Shown here one piece after another: positions 40,050 through 49,168 of a stretch of 64,000 nt of DNA. Both the position numbers and the translations under genes were made by a program. Under the pieces are notes generated by a model. The model was not told the origin of the DNA, ran no database searches, and worked only from the letters and a program-made list of their open reading frames with translations. Origin of the DNA: Microbacterium sp. Root553 (GTDB lineage: Bacteria; Actinomycetota; Actinomycetes; Actinomycetales; Microbacteriaceae); the NCBI RefSeq assembly GCF_001426995.1, contig NZ_LMFY01000001.1, positions 186,001 to 250,000 on the forward strand, written 5' to 3'. Position 1 is the first letter of the stretch. The number at the start of each line of letters is the position of its first letter.

Positions 40050-41759
40050 TCAGGCCCCGGCCGCGCTCGAGATGTTGAGCTCGTTGCCGGGGATCGAGGC
40101 CAGCAGACGCCGCGTGTACGGATCACGCGGGTTGGTGAAGATCTCCTCGGACGAGGCCGCCTCGACCAGCGATCCGTCCTTCATCACGCACACGTAGTCG
40201 CTGATCAGCCGCACCACCGCGAGGTCGTGCGAGATGAACAGGTAGCTGAGCCCGTACTCGGTCTGCAGATCGCCGAGCAGCGTCAGGATCTGGTCCTGCA
40301 CGAGCACGTCCAGCGCCGAGACCGGCTCGTCGCACACGATCAGCTCGGGCGACAGCGCCAGTGCCCTGGCGATCGCGACGCGCTGCCGCTGTCCGCCCGA
40401 CAGCTCTGACGGATACCGCCGCAGCATCGACTGCGGGAGTGCGACGTCGTCGAGGAGCTTGCGCACCCGCGTGCGGCGATCCGCGCTGCTGCCCCGACGA
40501 TAGAAGTCGAGAGGCTCGGAGATCAGCCGCTCGATCGTGAACATCGGGTTCAGACTCGAATAGGGATCCTGGAAGATCGGCTGCACGCGCTGACGGAAGG
40601 CCTTCGTCTCCGCCCGGCTGAGCGAGGCGACGTCCTTGCCCTCGTAGCGGATCAGTCCGCTCGTCGGCTCGATGATCTTCAGCAGCATCCGTGCGGTCGT
40701 GGTCTTGCCCGACCCGGACTCCCCCACGATCGCGACGGTCTCACCACGAGGGATCGCCAGCGACACGTCGTCGACGGCGACGAAGTCCTCCTTCTGGCCG
40801 CGCACCGGGTACACCTTCGTGAGGTTCTCGATCTCGACGATGTTGTCGGCGACGACGGCGGCGGGCTGCCCGGCATCCGTCGTCTCGTCCGAGGCGGAGG
40901 GACGGTCCTCGGCATGGAACGCCTCGGGTCGAAGCCGCGCCGCCGCGACCGACGGCGCCGCCTTCACCAGCGACTGCGTGTACGGATGCTGCGGGTCCTC
41001 GAGGATCTGCTTCGCCGGCCCCTGCTCCACGACCTTGCCGCGGTGCATCACGATCACCCGTTCGGCGCGCTCGGCGGCGAGACCCAGGTCGTGCGTGATG
41101 AGGAGGACGGCGGTGCCGAGCTCCCGCGTCATCGCGCCGATCTGATCGAGGATCGTCTGCTGCACCGTCACGTCGAGCGCACTCGTGGGCTCGTCGGCGA
41201 TCAGCAGGCGTGGCTTGCAGGCGAGTCCGATCGCGATCAGCGCCCGCTGGCGCATGCCCCCCGAGAACTCGTGCGGATACTGCTTCGCGCGGCGCTCCGG
41301 ATCCGGCAGCCCCGCGGCCGTCAGAGCCTCGACGACCTTCTGCTGCACGTTCTGCCGTGTGGCCAGTCCGTGCGCGAGGAGGGTCTCGGCCACCTGGGTG
41401 CCGATCTTGGCGACCGGGTTGAGGTTCGACATCGGGTCCTGCGGCACCAGGCCGATGTCGCGCCCGCGGATCGACCGCAGGGCGCTCTCGGGGGCGTGGG
41501 TGATGTCGCGCCCGTCGAGCCGGATGCTGCCGGAGGCGACGCGTCCTCCCCCGGCGAGCAGCCCGATGATGGCCATCGCGGTCGTCGACTTGCCCGACCC
41601 CGACTCTCCCACGATCGCGACGGTCTGCCCCGGCGCGATCTCGAGGTCGACGCCCTCGACGGCATGCACGACGCCGTCCATCGTGGCGAAGTCGACGGCC
41701 AGTCCTTCGACGGACAGCAGGGGTGCGTCGGGCACCGTGTTCTCTTTCGCAGCGTTCAT
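40050..41759 (-). CDS. Dipeptide/oligopeptide ABC transporter, fused ATPase subunit (DppD-DppF type)
   Basis: 569 residues with two complete nucleotide-binding domains. The Walker A motifs are GESGSGKST (51-59) and a second GESGSGKTT (about 357); the signatures are FSGGMRQRALIAIG and LSGGQRQRVAIARA; the Walker B motifs LLIADEPTSALD and LIVCDEPVSALD are present in both halves. In many bacteria these are separate DppD and DppF; here they are one chain. It powers peptide import through the two permeases. The start overlaps the permease stop (ATGA). Confidence 0.93.
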   Translation of the reverse strand: MNAAKENTVPDAPLLSVEGLAVDFATMDGVVHAVEGVDLEIAPGQTVAIVGESGSGKSTTAMAIIGLLAGGGRVASGSIRLDGRDITHAPESALRSIRGRDIGLVPQDPMSNLNPVAKIGTQVAETLLAHGLATRQNVQQKVVEALTAAGLPDPERRAKQYPHEFSGGMRQRALIAIGLACKPRLLIADEPTSALDVTVQQTILDQIGAMTRELGTAVLLITHDLGLAAERAERVIVMHRGKVVEQGPAKQILEDPQHPYTQSLVKAAPSVAAARLRPEAFHAEDRPSASDETTDAGQPAAVVADNIVEIENLTKVYPVRGQKEDFVAVDDVSLAIPRGETVAIVGESGSGKTTTARMLLKIIEPTSGLIRYEGKDVASLSRAETKAFRQRVQPIFQDPYSSLNPMFTIERLISEPLDFYRRGSSADRRTRVRKLLDDVALPQSMLRRYPSELSGGQRQRVAIARALALSPELIVCDEPVSALDVLVQDQILTLLGDLQTEYGLSYLFISHDLAVVRLISDYVCVMKDGSLVEAASSEEIFTNPRDPYTRRLLASIPGNELNISSAAGA

Positions 41760-42706
41760 CGTGCTCTCGTCCTCGGGTCCATGGCCTCGCGCAGCGCCTC
41801 ACCGAAAAGGGTGAAGCCCAGCGCGGTCACCGCGATGCAGATACCGGGCAGGAAGGCCAGCCACGGGGCGATCGCGAGCTCCGCCTGCGCATACGTGAGC
41901 ATGCGCCCCCACTCGGCCGTCTCGGGGCGACCGCCGCCGAGACCGAGGAACGACAGAGCCGCGGCATCGATGACCGCGGTCGCGAGCGTCAGCGTGCCCT
42001 GCACGATGACGGGGCCGATGGCGTTCGGCAGCACGTGCGACATCGTGATCTGGCCGCGTCCGAGACCCAGCGTCTGCGCGGACAGCACGTAGTCGCTCGA
42101 GCGCTGCTGCAGCATCGACGCGCGCAGAAGCCGGGCGAAGATCGGCACCTGCGACGCACCGATCGCGATCATCACCGCGAACGGCGTCTGGCCGAGGATC
42201 GCCGCGATCGAGACCGCGAGCAGCAGGTTCGGCACCGACAGGATGATGTCGACGACGCGCATGATGAGCGTGTCGACCCACCCGCCGAAGGTGCCGGCCA
42301 GCAGCCCGAGCACCATTCCGCCGACGAGGCCGAGGGCGGTGGAGATCACGCCGACCAGCAGCGAGGCCTGCGCACCCCAGATGAGCTTGGAGAGCACGTC
42401 GCCGCCGAAGCGGTCGAGACCGAGCGGGAACTCGGGCATCTCGCCGGGTCCGGGGATGTTCGTCGGAGTGATGAACTTCGCGCCGGGCAGTGCGGTCTCG
42501 GGATACGGGGCGAGCAGCGGCGCGAGCGCCGCGACGAGCAGGAACGCGAGCACGATGCCCGCGCCGATCCAGGCCGTGGGGTTGCGGCGCAGCCGACGGA
42601 AGACGTCGTGCCAGAAGCCGCCCGGCCCCTCTTTGAGATCGGACTGGGCGATCGAGACGGTGTCGATCAGACCGCCGCCCTGTGCGGGTGGGAGTGCGAC
42701 GCTCAT
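41756..42706 (-). CDS. Peptide ABC transporter permease (DppC type)
   Basis: 316 residues with an N-terminal cytoplasmic tail, a first helix (WIGAGIVLAFLLVAALAPLLAP) and five more. The cytoplasmic loop carries the EAA-like motif (ASMLQQRSSDYVLSAQTLGLGRGQIT ... HVLPNAIGPV), which contacts the ATPase. It forms the inner-membrane channel with the DppB-type permease 35 nt upstream. Confidence 0.92.
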   Translation of the reverse strand: MSVALPPAQGGGLIDTVSIAQSDLKEGPGGFWHDVFRRLRRNPTAWIGAGIVLAFLLVAALAPLLAPYPETALPGAKFITPTNIPGPGEMPEFPLGLDRFGGDVLSKLIWGAQASLLVGVISTALGLVGGMVLGLLAGTFGGWVDTLIMRVVDIILSVPNLLLAVSIAAILGQTPFAVMIAIGASQVPIFARLLRASMLQQRSSDYVLSAQTLGLGRGQITMSHVLPNAIGPVIVQGTLTLATAVIDAAALSFLGLGGGRPETAEWGRMLTYAQAELAIAPWLAFLPGICIAVTALGFTLFGEALREAMDPRTRAR

Positions 42707-42740
42707 GACGTCACCTCTTTTCGGGGAACGAGACGGGACA

Positions 42741-43745
42741 TCACTGCACCCGCACTCTCGGATCGATGAAGCTGTACGACACGTCGACGGCGAGGTTGAT
42801 CAGCGCGTACGCGATGGCGATGAAGATGATGAAGCCCTGCAGCACGGGGAAGTCGCGCGTGAAGATCGCCCGCGCCAGGAACGAGCCGATGCCGGGGAAC
42901 GCGAACACCGTCTCGGTGAGCACCGCCCCCGAGATCAGCAGCCCGGTCTGCAGACCGATCGTGGTGATCACCGGCAGCATGGCGTTGCGCAGGATGAAGC
43001 GGCTGCGCAACGTGGACGCGCCGACGCCCTTCGCACGACCTGTGCGCACGTAATCGGCGTTCTGCACCTCGAGCACGCTGGCTCTCGTGATGCGGACGAT
43101 GATCGCGAGCGGGATCGTGCCGAGTGCGAGCGCCGGGAGCACGAGATGCAGGATCGCATCCCACGCGGCGTCGAACTCGCCGGTGATGATGCCGTCCCAC
43201 ACGTAGAACCCGGTGGGATGCGTCGCATCGATGCGCGGGTTCTGCCGTCCGTCCGACGGCAGCCAGCCCAGCTGCACCGCGAAGACGTACTTCAGGATGA
43301 AGGCCAGGAAGAAGACCGGGATGGTGATGCCGACCAGGCTCATGACCACCGATGCGTGATCGGTGAACTTGCCGTGTCGTCGCGCCGCCCAGTATCCGAG
43401 CGGGATGCCGACGCCGACCGCGAAGATCAAGGCGAGCACGCTCAGCTCGATCGTCGCGGGGAAGCGGCGGAAGAACTCCTCCACCACGGGCCGGTTCGTC
43501 TGGATCGACGTGCCGAAGTCGCCCTGGAGGAGGCGGCCGACCCAGATGAAGTACTGCTCGAGGATCGGTCGGTCGAATCCGTAGAGCTCGTTGACCCTGG
43601 CGACGGCCTCCGGGGTCGCCTTCTCACCGAGAAGCGCGACCGCGGGGCCACCGGGCAGGGCCCTGACCCAGGCGAACAGCAGGATGCTGAGCCCGATCAG
43701 GGTGGGGATGAGGAAAAGCAGTCGCCTGCCGATGGTGCGCAGCAA
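42741..43745 (-). CDS. Peptide ABC transporter permease (DppB type)
   Basis: 334 residues, six helices. The N-terminal MLRTIGRRLLFLIPTLIGLSILLF is typical of DppB proteins, and the coupling loop is ASVLEVQNADYVRTGRAKGVGASTLRSRFILRNAMLPV. It is separated from the upstream binding-protein gene by a 343-nt repeat array rather than a few bases. Confidence 0.92.
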   Translation of the reverse strand: MLRTIGRRLLFLIPTLIGLSILLFAWVRALPGGPAVALLGEKATPEAVARVNELYGFDRPILEQYFIWVGRLLQGDFGTSIQTNRPVVEEFFRRFPATIELSVLALIFAVGVGIPLGYWAARRHGKFTDHASVVMSLVGITIPVFFLAFILKYVFAVQLGWLPSDGRQNPRIDATHPTGFYVWDGIITGEFDAAWDAILHLVLPALALGTIPLAIIVRITRASVLEVQNADYVRTGRAKGVGASTLRSRFILRNAMLPVITTIGLQTGLLISGAVLTETVFAFPGIGSFLARAIFTRDFPVLQGFIIFIAIAYALINLAVDVSYSFIDPRVRVQ

Positions 43746-43770
43746 GAGGTCTCCGTTGATCGGTTGCGGA

Positions 43771-44069
43771 CCCTTCGTCTCGCTCCGCTCGCTCAGGGAC
43801 CGGAGTGCCGGACCGCTCAGGGACCGGGGTGCCGGCCCGCTCAGCGACCGGAGTTCCGACCCGCTCAGCGACCGGGATGCCGGCCCGCTCAGGGACCGGG
43901 ATGCCGGCCCGCTCAGCGACCGGGTGTTCCGGCCCCGCTCAGGGACCGGAATGCCGGCCCGCCCAGGGACCGGAATGCCGGCCCCTGAGCGAGGAGCACG
44001 TGTTCCGGCCCCTGAGGAGGAGCGAGTGTTCCGGCCCCTGAGCGAGGAGCGGAGCGACGAGACGAAGGG
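43771..44069. repeat. Intercistronic tandem repeat array between dppB- and dppA-type genes
   Basis: About eight imperfect 24-nt units of the form CCGCTCAGGGACCGGRATGC then CGGC run from 43791 to 43980. Three longer units (CCCCTGAGCGAGGAG...TGTTCCGG) follow to 44040. The outer edges are inverted copies: 43771-43798 (CCCTTCGTCTCGCTCCGCTC then GCTCAGGG) and 44036-44069. No gene is present. On the mRNA it would form several GC-rich hairpins, likely making the abundant binding-protein transcript more stable than the permease part, as REP elements do in E. coli. Confidence 0.8.
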
Positions 44070-44088
44070 CTTTCGCGTCGGGTCGGAC

Positions 44089-45762
44089 CTACTCGGTGAG
44101 GACGATGTCCGTGAAGACCTCGTCGTTCACCGGGCTGGCGGGGTAGCTCTTGACTCGCGGGTCGAACGCCAGGGTCGGCGCCGGGTGCGCGAGCGGAACG
44201 CCGGGGATGAACTGCGCGACCATCTCGTTGATCTCCTCGTAGAGGGCCGTCTGGTCCTCGAGGTTGGAGACGCCACGAGCCTCGTCGAGCTTCTGGAACA
44301 GCTCGGGGTTGTCGAAGCCCCACTCCGAGCTCTGCTGGCCGAAGAAGACGCCGACGAAGTTGTCGGTGTCGTTGTAGTCGCCGGTCCAGCCGAGCAGGTG
44401 GATGCCGTGGTCGGACGTGCCGGTGGTGCGGTCGAGGTACTCGACCCACTCCTCCGAGACCGGGGTGGTCTCGACGCCGACCTCGGAGAGCTGCGACGAC
44501 AGGACCGTGAAGATCTGCTCGGGGTCCGGCATGTACGGACGCGAGACGTTGACCGGGTAGTTGAAGGTGAGCTTCAGCGGGTTGGCCTCGTCGTAGCCGG
44601 CCTCGGCCAGCAGCGACTTGGCCTTCTCAGGGTCGTAGTCGTACGTCGTGACGTCGGGGTTGTAGCCGTTGACGGTGTCGGGGACGAACTCGATCGCCTT
44701 CTCTGTACCCTCGGGCAGGACCTGGCTGATCAGGGCGTCCTTGTCGACCGCGTACGAGAGCGCCTCACGGACCTTGGGGTCCTGCAGCTCGGGGATCGCC
44801 TGGTTGAACGCCAGGTAGAGGATCGTGAACGGAGGGCGCGACACCATGGTGAAGCCGTCGTCCTCGAGCGCCTGGGTGTCGGCGGGGCCCACCAGGTCGT
44901 AGCCGTCGATCGAGCCGGACTCGAGAGCCTGACGACGCGCGGTCGGGTCGTCGATCGTGCGGAAGATGATCTCGTCGATCTGACCCGCGTCGCCCCAGTA
45001 GTCGCCATAGGCCTTGAGCGAGACCTGCTCGCCCGGTGCCCACTCGTCGAACTGGTAGGGACCGGTGCCGACGGGGTGACCCATCGCGTACTCGGACAGC
45101 ACGGGCGCCTCGGCGGAGCCGCTGACATCGTCGGCGCCGAACTCCTGCAGGGCCGACGGGCTCTGCATCCCGAACGAAGGCAGCGAGAGCGAGGCGACGA
45201 AGCCTGCGAACGGCTTGTTGAGCTCGATCGTCACGGAGTAGTCGCCGTCGGGGGTGCAGGACTTGTACACGGCGTTCGCGGGGTCGGACGCGTAGCCCTT
45301 GAAGAGCTTGTTGTAGTAGTAGCCGAACGCTTCGGAGGCGGCGAGGCCGGTCCAGTTGTACCAGCGGTCGAAGTTCGCGCAGACGGCCTCGGCGTTGAAG
45401 GGGGTGCCGTCGTGGAAGGTGACGTCCTCCTTGAGGGCGAAGGTGTGGCTCATGCCGTCATCCGATGATTCCCACGACTCGGCGAGCAGCGGGGCGGGGT
45501 CGGCCGTGCCGGGCTCGGTGCCGACCAGACCCTCGAAGATCTGACGCGAGACGCGGAAGCTCTCGCCGTCCTGCGCGAATGCCGGGTCGAGGCTGGCCGG
45601 GTCCGACGATGCGGCGAACACGAACGTGCCGTCCACATCTCCCGAGCCCTCTGCCCCGTCGTCGCCGCGCTCGCTGGCGACACATCCCGAGAGGACCAGC
45701 GCGGCGAGCGCCGCTCCGGTGACGGCGATGAGACCTCGCCGACGCATGACTTCATGGTGCAT
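44089..45762 (-). CDS. Peptide ABC transporter substrate-binding lipoprotein (DppA/OppA type)
   Basis: 557 residues, SBP family 5. A signal peptide with lipobox LSGC (about residues 24-27) follows the basic MRRRG. The mature part has the family 5 pattern (FVFAASSDPASLDPAF, ESWESSDDGMSHTFALKEDVTFHDGTPF, MGHPVGTGPYQFDEW). It binds peptides outside the membrane and delivers them to the DppBC-type channel. The ATG at 45762 has AGGAAGG eight bases upstream. The upstream 180-nt gap contains a palindrome suited to the RpiR regulator. Confidence 0.92.
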   Translation of the reverse strand: MHHEVMRRRGLIAVTGAALAALVLSGCVASERGDDGAEGSGDVDGTFVFAASSDPASLDPAFAQDGESFRVSRQIFEGLVGTEPGTADPAPLLAESWESSDDGMSHTFALKEDVTFHDGTPFNAEAVCANFDRWYNWTGLAASEAFGYYYNKLFKGYASDPANAVYKSCTPDGDYSVTIELNKPFAGFVASLSLPSFGMQSPSALQEFGADDVSGSAEAPVLSEYAMGHPVGTGPYQFDEWAPGEQVSLKAYGDYWGDAGQIDEIIFRTIDDPTARRQALESGSIDGYDLVGPADTQALEDDGFTMVSRPPFTILYLAFNQAIPELQDPKVREALSYAVDKDALISQVLPEGTEKAIEFVPDTVNGYNPDVTTYDYDPEKAKSLLAEAGYDEANPLKLTFNYPVNVSRPYMPDPEQIFTVLSSQLSEVGVETTPVSEEWVEYLDRTTGTSDHGIHLLGWTGDYNDTDNFVGVFFGQQSSEWGFDNPELFQKLDEARGVSNLEDQTALYEEINEMVAQFIPGVPLAHPAPTLAFDPRVKSYPASPVNDEVFTDIVLTE

Positions 45763-45887
45763 TGTGTGACCTTCCTGTCGAGCGCAGCTGTGCGCGTTCC
45801 GAAGGCGTCGTCGACTTCGGAACCGGTGTTGCCTCGACGCTACCCAGTGCACCTACCTCTGCAAAACACTTCCAGGTTGCATTCCTG

Positions 45888-45905
45888 TTACGGAAATTCT
45901 CGTAA
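45888..45905. promoter_or_regulatory. Candidate RpiR operator upstream of the peptide transporter
   Basis: TTACGGAAATTCTCGTAA is a near-palindrome centred on AATT with TTACG/CGTAA arms. It lies 126 nt before the binding-protein ATG, in the gap behind the RpiR gene. Just beside it are two direct TTCCAGGTT/TTCCTGTT steps. Assignment to the RpiR protein is by position only. Confidence 0.4.
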
Positions 45906-45942
45906 TCGAGCGGTCCCGCACGACCGGGCCGTGGCGTCGGAC

Positions 45943-46809
45943 TCAGCGGCGGCGACGCGAGGCGGCGGCGTCGTGCGTCAGCTGCAGCGGGATCACCACC
46001 GGCTCGCCCCGGTGCTGGACGATCCGCACGAACAGGATGTCGACGAGCGCGAGCTGCGCGATACGGCTCGACATCGCGGCCATCCGGAACGGCGACTCCT
46101 GCGCGTAGGTCAGCAGCACGACGTCCGCCGCGAGGGCGAGGGTCGAATCCGGCACGCCGGTGATCGCCACCGAGAGCGCCCCTGCATCCCTCGCCACCTC
46201 GACCGCGCGCACGACCTCCTGCGTCTCTCCGCCGTGCGAGAACGCGATCACCACGTCGCCGGGGGTGCGCAGAGAAGCCGTCGTCAGCGCCAGATGCGGA
46301 TCGGCGGAGTGAGCGACGGAGCATCCGATGCGGGCGAGCTTCTGCTGCAGGTCCTGCGCGGTGAGAGACGACGCCGCCTGCCCGAAGAGGTCGACGTGCC
46401 GCGCATCGATGACCGCACGCGCGACGCGGTCGAGCGCGTCGGCATCGAGCCCCAGGGCGGTCTTCTCGATGGCGTCGATCTCCTGCGCCGCGAGCTTGGC
46501 GGCGATGGCGGCCGGCTCGTCATGGGGGTCGATCGCGGTGGTGTCGAGTCCGAACCGTGCACGCTGCGCCTGGGCGAGGGTGACGGTGCGCGCCACCGCG
46601 ACGCGCAGCTCCCGATACCCCGTGAAACCCAGTGTCTGCGCGAAACGCGCCACGGTCGACAGCGAGGTGTTGCAGAGCCTGGCGAGATCGTTGATCGCGA
46701 GATCGACGACGAGCGTCGGGTCGCCGAGGATCGTCTCCGCGACTCGGGCCTCAGCGGCAGTCAGTCGCGGGACGGATCTCCGTACCAGCGCTAGAACATC
46801 GGCGTCCAC
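45943..46809 (-). CDS. RpiR/MurR-family regulator with SIS domain
   Basis: 288 residues. The N-terminal HTH_6 domain (LVVDLAINDLARLCNTSLSTVARFAQTLGFTGYRELR, about 30-70) and a C-terminal SIS sugar-phosphate-binding domain (DLFGQAASSLTAQDL, VVIAFSHGGETQEVVRAVEVAR, SVAITG) are present. RpiR proteins sense phosphosugars; MurR senses MurNAc-6-phosphate. It begins 14 nt after the hexosaminidase gene ends on the same strand and lies before the peptide transporter, so a role in cell-wall sugar salvage is likely but inferred. Confidence 0.9.
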   Translation of the reverse strand: MDADVLALVRRSVPRLTAAEARVAETILGDPTLVVDLAINDLARLCNTSLSTVARFAQTLGFTGYRELRVAVARTVTLAQAQRARFGLDTTAIDPHDEPAAIAAKLAAQEIDAIEKTALGLDADALDRVARAVIDARHVDLFGQAASSLTAQDLQQKLARIGCSVAHSADPHLALTTASLRTPGDVVIAFSHGGETQEVVRAVEVARDAGALSVAITGVPDSTLALAADVVLLTYAQESPFRMAAMSSRIAQLALVDILFVRIVQHRGEPVVIPLQLTHDAAASRRRR

Positions 46810-46823
46810 GGTGACATCCTGCC

Positions 46824-48338
46824 TCAGAGAGCCCGCCGGGTGTCGTCGGATGACGAAATGCGGGCAGAACTCGTGCCGCCGGTGAGCCGACGCCTGGCCT
46901 CCTGTGCGCCGATCCGGCTCGCCGCACCGACCTCGACGACGGGGAGCGCGAGCGGGCGTCGGGCCGGCAGCCCGACGTTCACCACCACGGCCGCGGGGTC
47001 GCGCTCAGCCGCCCGATCGACGAGTGACCGCTGCGCGGCGTCGGCATCGGGGCGGTCGAGCAGGATCACGGTGAGGCCTGGGGCGGCGACGGCCGCATCG
47101 AGCGCGGCGTCCTGCTCCTCCGCGCCGGCACGAGCCACATCGACGCGGCCCCGATGTCCGTCGGCGGCGAGCACCTCGACCACGTGCGCGGAAGCGCTGT
47201 CGACCGCGAGCGACGAGCGACGCCGCGCGTCGACGACAGCGAGCGCATCGGCATCCGCCGTCGCGCCGGTGACCGCCCGCGCGACGACGTCGGCCGCGTC
47301 GTACCCGAGGGGCGCCTGCGCCTCGGCGGCCCGCGCTCGCAGGGTCTCGGCGAGCGCCCGCACGCGGGCCGCGGCCTCCTCCACCCTGGCGCGGGTCAGC
47401 GAGCCATCGCGCATCGCGGCGACGATCCCGTCGCGCGCCTCGAGGAGATCGCGGTGATCCTGATCCGGCCGTGCCGCATCTCCGAGGTTGGTCGGGTTGC
47501 CGATGCACAGCAGATCGACTCCGGCCGCGAGCGCCCTCGCGGCCCCGCCGCCGATGCCCACGGTCTCGCGGATCGCCGCCATGTCGAGCGCGTCCGAGAT
47601 GATCACCCCGGCGAAACCCCATCCGCGCAGCATGCCCAGCACGCGGGCGTTGAGGGTCGCGGGCTCGTCACCCCATGCCGGCACGACGATGTGCGCCGTC
47701 ATGACGGTGTCGACGCCGTCGGCGACCGCGGCGCGGAAGGGCTCGAGGTGCACCCGCTCGATCTCGTCGACGTCGAGGGTGATCTCCGGGAGGGCGTGAT
47801 GGGAGTCGAGGTGGGTGTCGCCGTGTCCGGGGAAGTGCTTGATGCACGCGGCCACCCCGCCGCTCTGGAGCCCCTCGACCGCGGCGCGCACGTGACGCGA
47901 CACGAGTGCAGGGTCGTCACCGAACGAGCGCACGCCGATCACCGGGTTCCGATGGTCGGTGTTGACGTCGGCCACCGGGCCGAGCACGACGTCGGCACCG
48001 ACGGCAGCGACGCGTCGCGCCAGTTCCGCGGCCGCGGCCCTGGTCGCGACGACGTCGTCGACGGCGCCGAGCTGCGCGGCGCCGGGCAGCGTCGAGCCCG
48101 TCGCGGATTCGAGGCGCGTGACGTTGCCACCCTCCTCGTCGATCCCGATGAGCGCGGCGGGGTTCGCACGGCGGATGGACGCACTGAGCTCCGCCAGTCC
48201 CTCCCCCATGTTCTGGCCGAAGTAGACGACCCCGGCGAGCCCGTCGCGCAGCTCGGCGAGCAGCCACTCCGGCGCCTCCGTGCCGAGGAAGCCCGGCCAG
48301 AGCACGCCGTTCGCGAGACGGGTGAGGTCGTCGCTCAT
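46824..48338 (-). CDS. Glycoside hydrolase family 3, beta-N-acetylhexosaminidase (NagZ-like)
   Basis: 504 residues. The NagZ-type signature is KHFPGHGDTHLDSHHALPEI (167-186), including the Asp/His general acid pair, and the nucleophile is D249 in IISDALDM. IGIDEEGGNVTRL is the substrate-binding loop. It has no signal peptide, so it acts inside the cell on imported GlcNAc-containing disaccharides or anhydro-muropeptides. The C-terminal 150 residues (VVEVLAADGHRGRV and on) form the usual second domain of the longer actinobacterial form. The ATG overlaps the upstream permease stop (ATGA). Confidence 0.9.
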   Translation of the reverse strand: MSDDLTRLANGVLWPGFLGTEAPEWLLAELRDGLAGVVYFGQNMGEGLAELSASIRRANPAALIGIDEEGGNVTRLESATGSTLPGAAQLGAVDDVVATRAAAAELARRVAAVGADVVLGPVADVNTDHRNPVIGVRSFGDDPALVSRHVRAAVEGLQSGGVAACIKHFPGHGDTHLDSHHALPEITLDVDEIERVHLEPFRAAVADGVDTVMTAHIVVPAWGDEPATLNARVLGMLRGWGFAGVIISDALDMAAIRETVGIGGGAARALAAGVDLLCIGNPTNLGDAARPDQDHRDLLEARDGIVAAMRDGSLTRARVEEAAARVRALAETLRARAAEAQAPLGYDAADVVARAVTGATADADALAVVDARRRSSLAVDSASAHVVEVLAADGHRGRVDVARAGAEEQDAALDAAVAAPGLTVILLDRPDADAAQRSLVDRAAERDPAAVVVNVGLPARRPLALPVVEVGAASRIGAQEARRRLTGGTSSARISSSDDTRRAL

Positions 48339-49168
48339 CCCTTCACCGCACCCGCGACCATGCCCGCCGAGAGGCGGCGCTGGACGATCACGAAGAAGAT
48401 CATGACCGGCAGGGTGATGATCGTCGACGCCGCCATGATGCTGCCCCAGTCGTTCGCGAACAGGCCGAAGAACGACTTCAGACCGATCGAGACCGTGTAC
48501 TGGTCGGTCTGCGCACCGAGGATCGTCATGGCGAAGATGAACTCGTTCCATGCCGTGATGAAGCTGAAGATGCTCGTGGCGACGAGGCCCGGCATCACGA
48601 GCGGCAGCAGGATCGAGCGGAACATCCGCCACCAGCTCGCCCCGTCGATGTACGCGGCCTCCTCCAGCTCGACCGGGACCGCGGCGACGAAGCCGCGCAG
48701 CATCCAGATGCCGAAGGCGAGCGAGAGCGCGACGTACACGACCATCAACCCCAGGATGCTGTTGAGCAGCCCGAGGCTCTTGACCTGCAGGAACAGCGGG
48801 ATGACGAGCGCCTCGAGCGGCACCATCTGCACGACGAGGATCATCATGAGCACCGTGGTGCGGAACCTGAAGCGGAACCGTGCGACAGCGACGGCCGCGA
48901 GCAGGCAGACGAGAGCGCTCACGAGCACGGTGACGACCGCGACGATCGCCGAGTTGCGCAGGAAGGTGCCGAAACCGCCCTCCGTCAGCACGAAGGCGAA
49001 GTTGTCGAAGGTGAACTCCTGCGGCAGCAGGGACTGCCCGCCACTGGATGCCTTCGCATCGAACGCGCTGGAGACCATCCAGTAGACGGGGAACAGCGTG
49101 AAGATCAGGACGGCCGCGACCGCGATCCCGGTGCCGATGCGGGAGCGGAGAGAGGCGCGGGGGTTCAC
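48335..49168 (-). CDS. Sugar ABC transporter permease (MalG type)
   Basis: 277 residues, six helices, with the EAA loop EEAAYIDGASWWRMFRSILLPLVMPG. It is the second permease of a CUT1-type sugar importer. The GTG start at 49168 overlaps the stop of the partner permease (GTGA). It is coupled directly to the hexosaminidase, so the transported sugar is probably a GlcNAc-containing oligosaccharide. No ATPase gene is present; CUT1 importers often share a distant MsiK/MalK-type ATPase. Confidence 0.92.
   Translation of the reverse strand: MNPRASLRSRIGTGIAVAAVLIFTLFPVYWMVSSAFDAKASSGGQSLLPQEFTFDNFAFVLTEGGFGTFLRNSAIVAVVTVLVSALVCLLAAVAVARFRFRFRTTVLMMILVVQMVPLEALVIPLFLQVKSLGLLNSILGLMVVYVALSLAFGIWMLRGFVAAVPVELEEAAYIDGASWWRMFRSILLPLVMPGLVATSIFSFITAWNEFIFAMTILGAQTDQYTVSIGLKSFFGLFANDWGSIMAASTIITLPVMIFFVIVQRRLSAGMVAGAVKG

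Noticed and set aside
45763..45852. N-terminal extension of the peptide-binding protein
   Set aside because: The longer start would place 30 basic residues before the signal peptide. ATG 45762 has a good ribosome site and leads directly into the signal.
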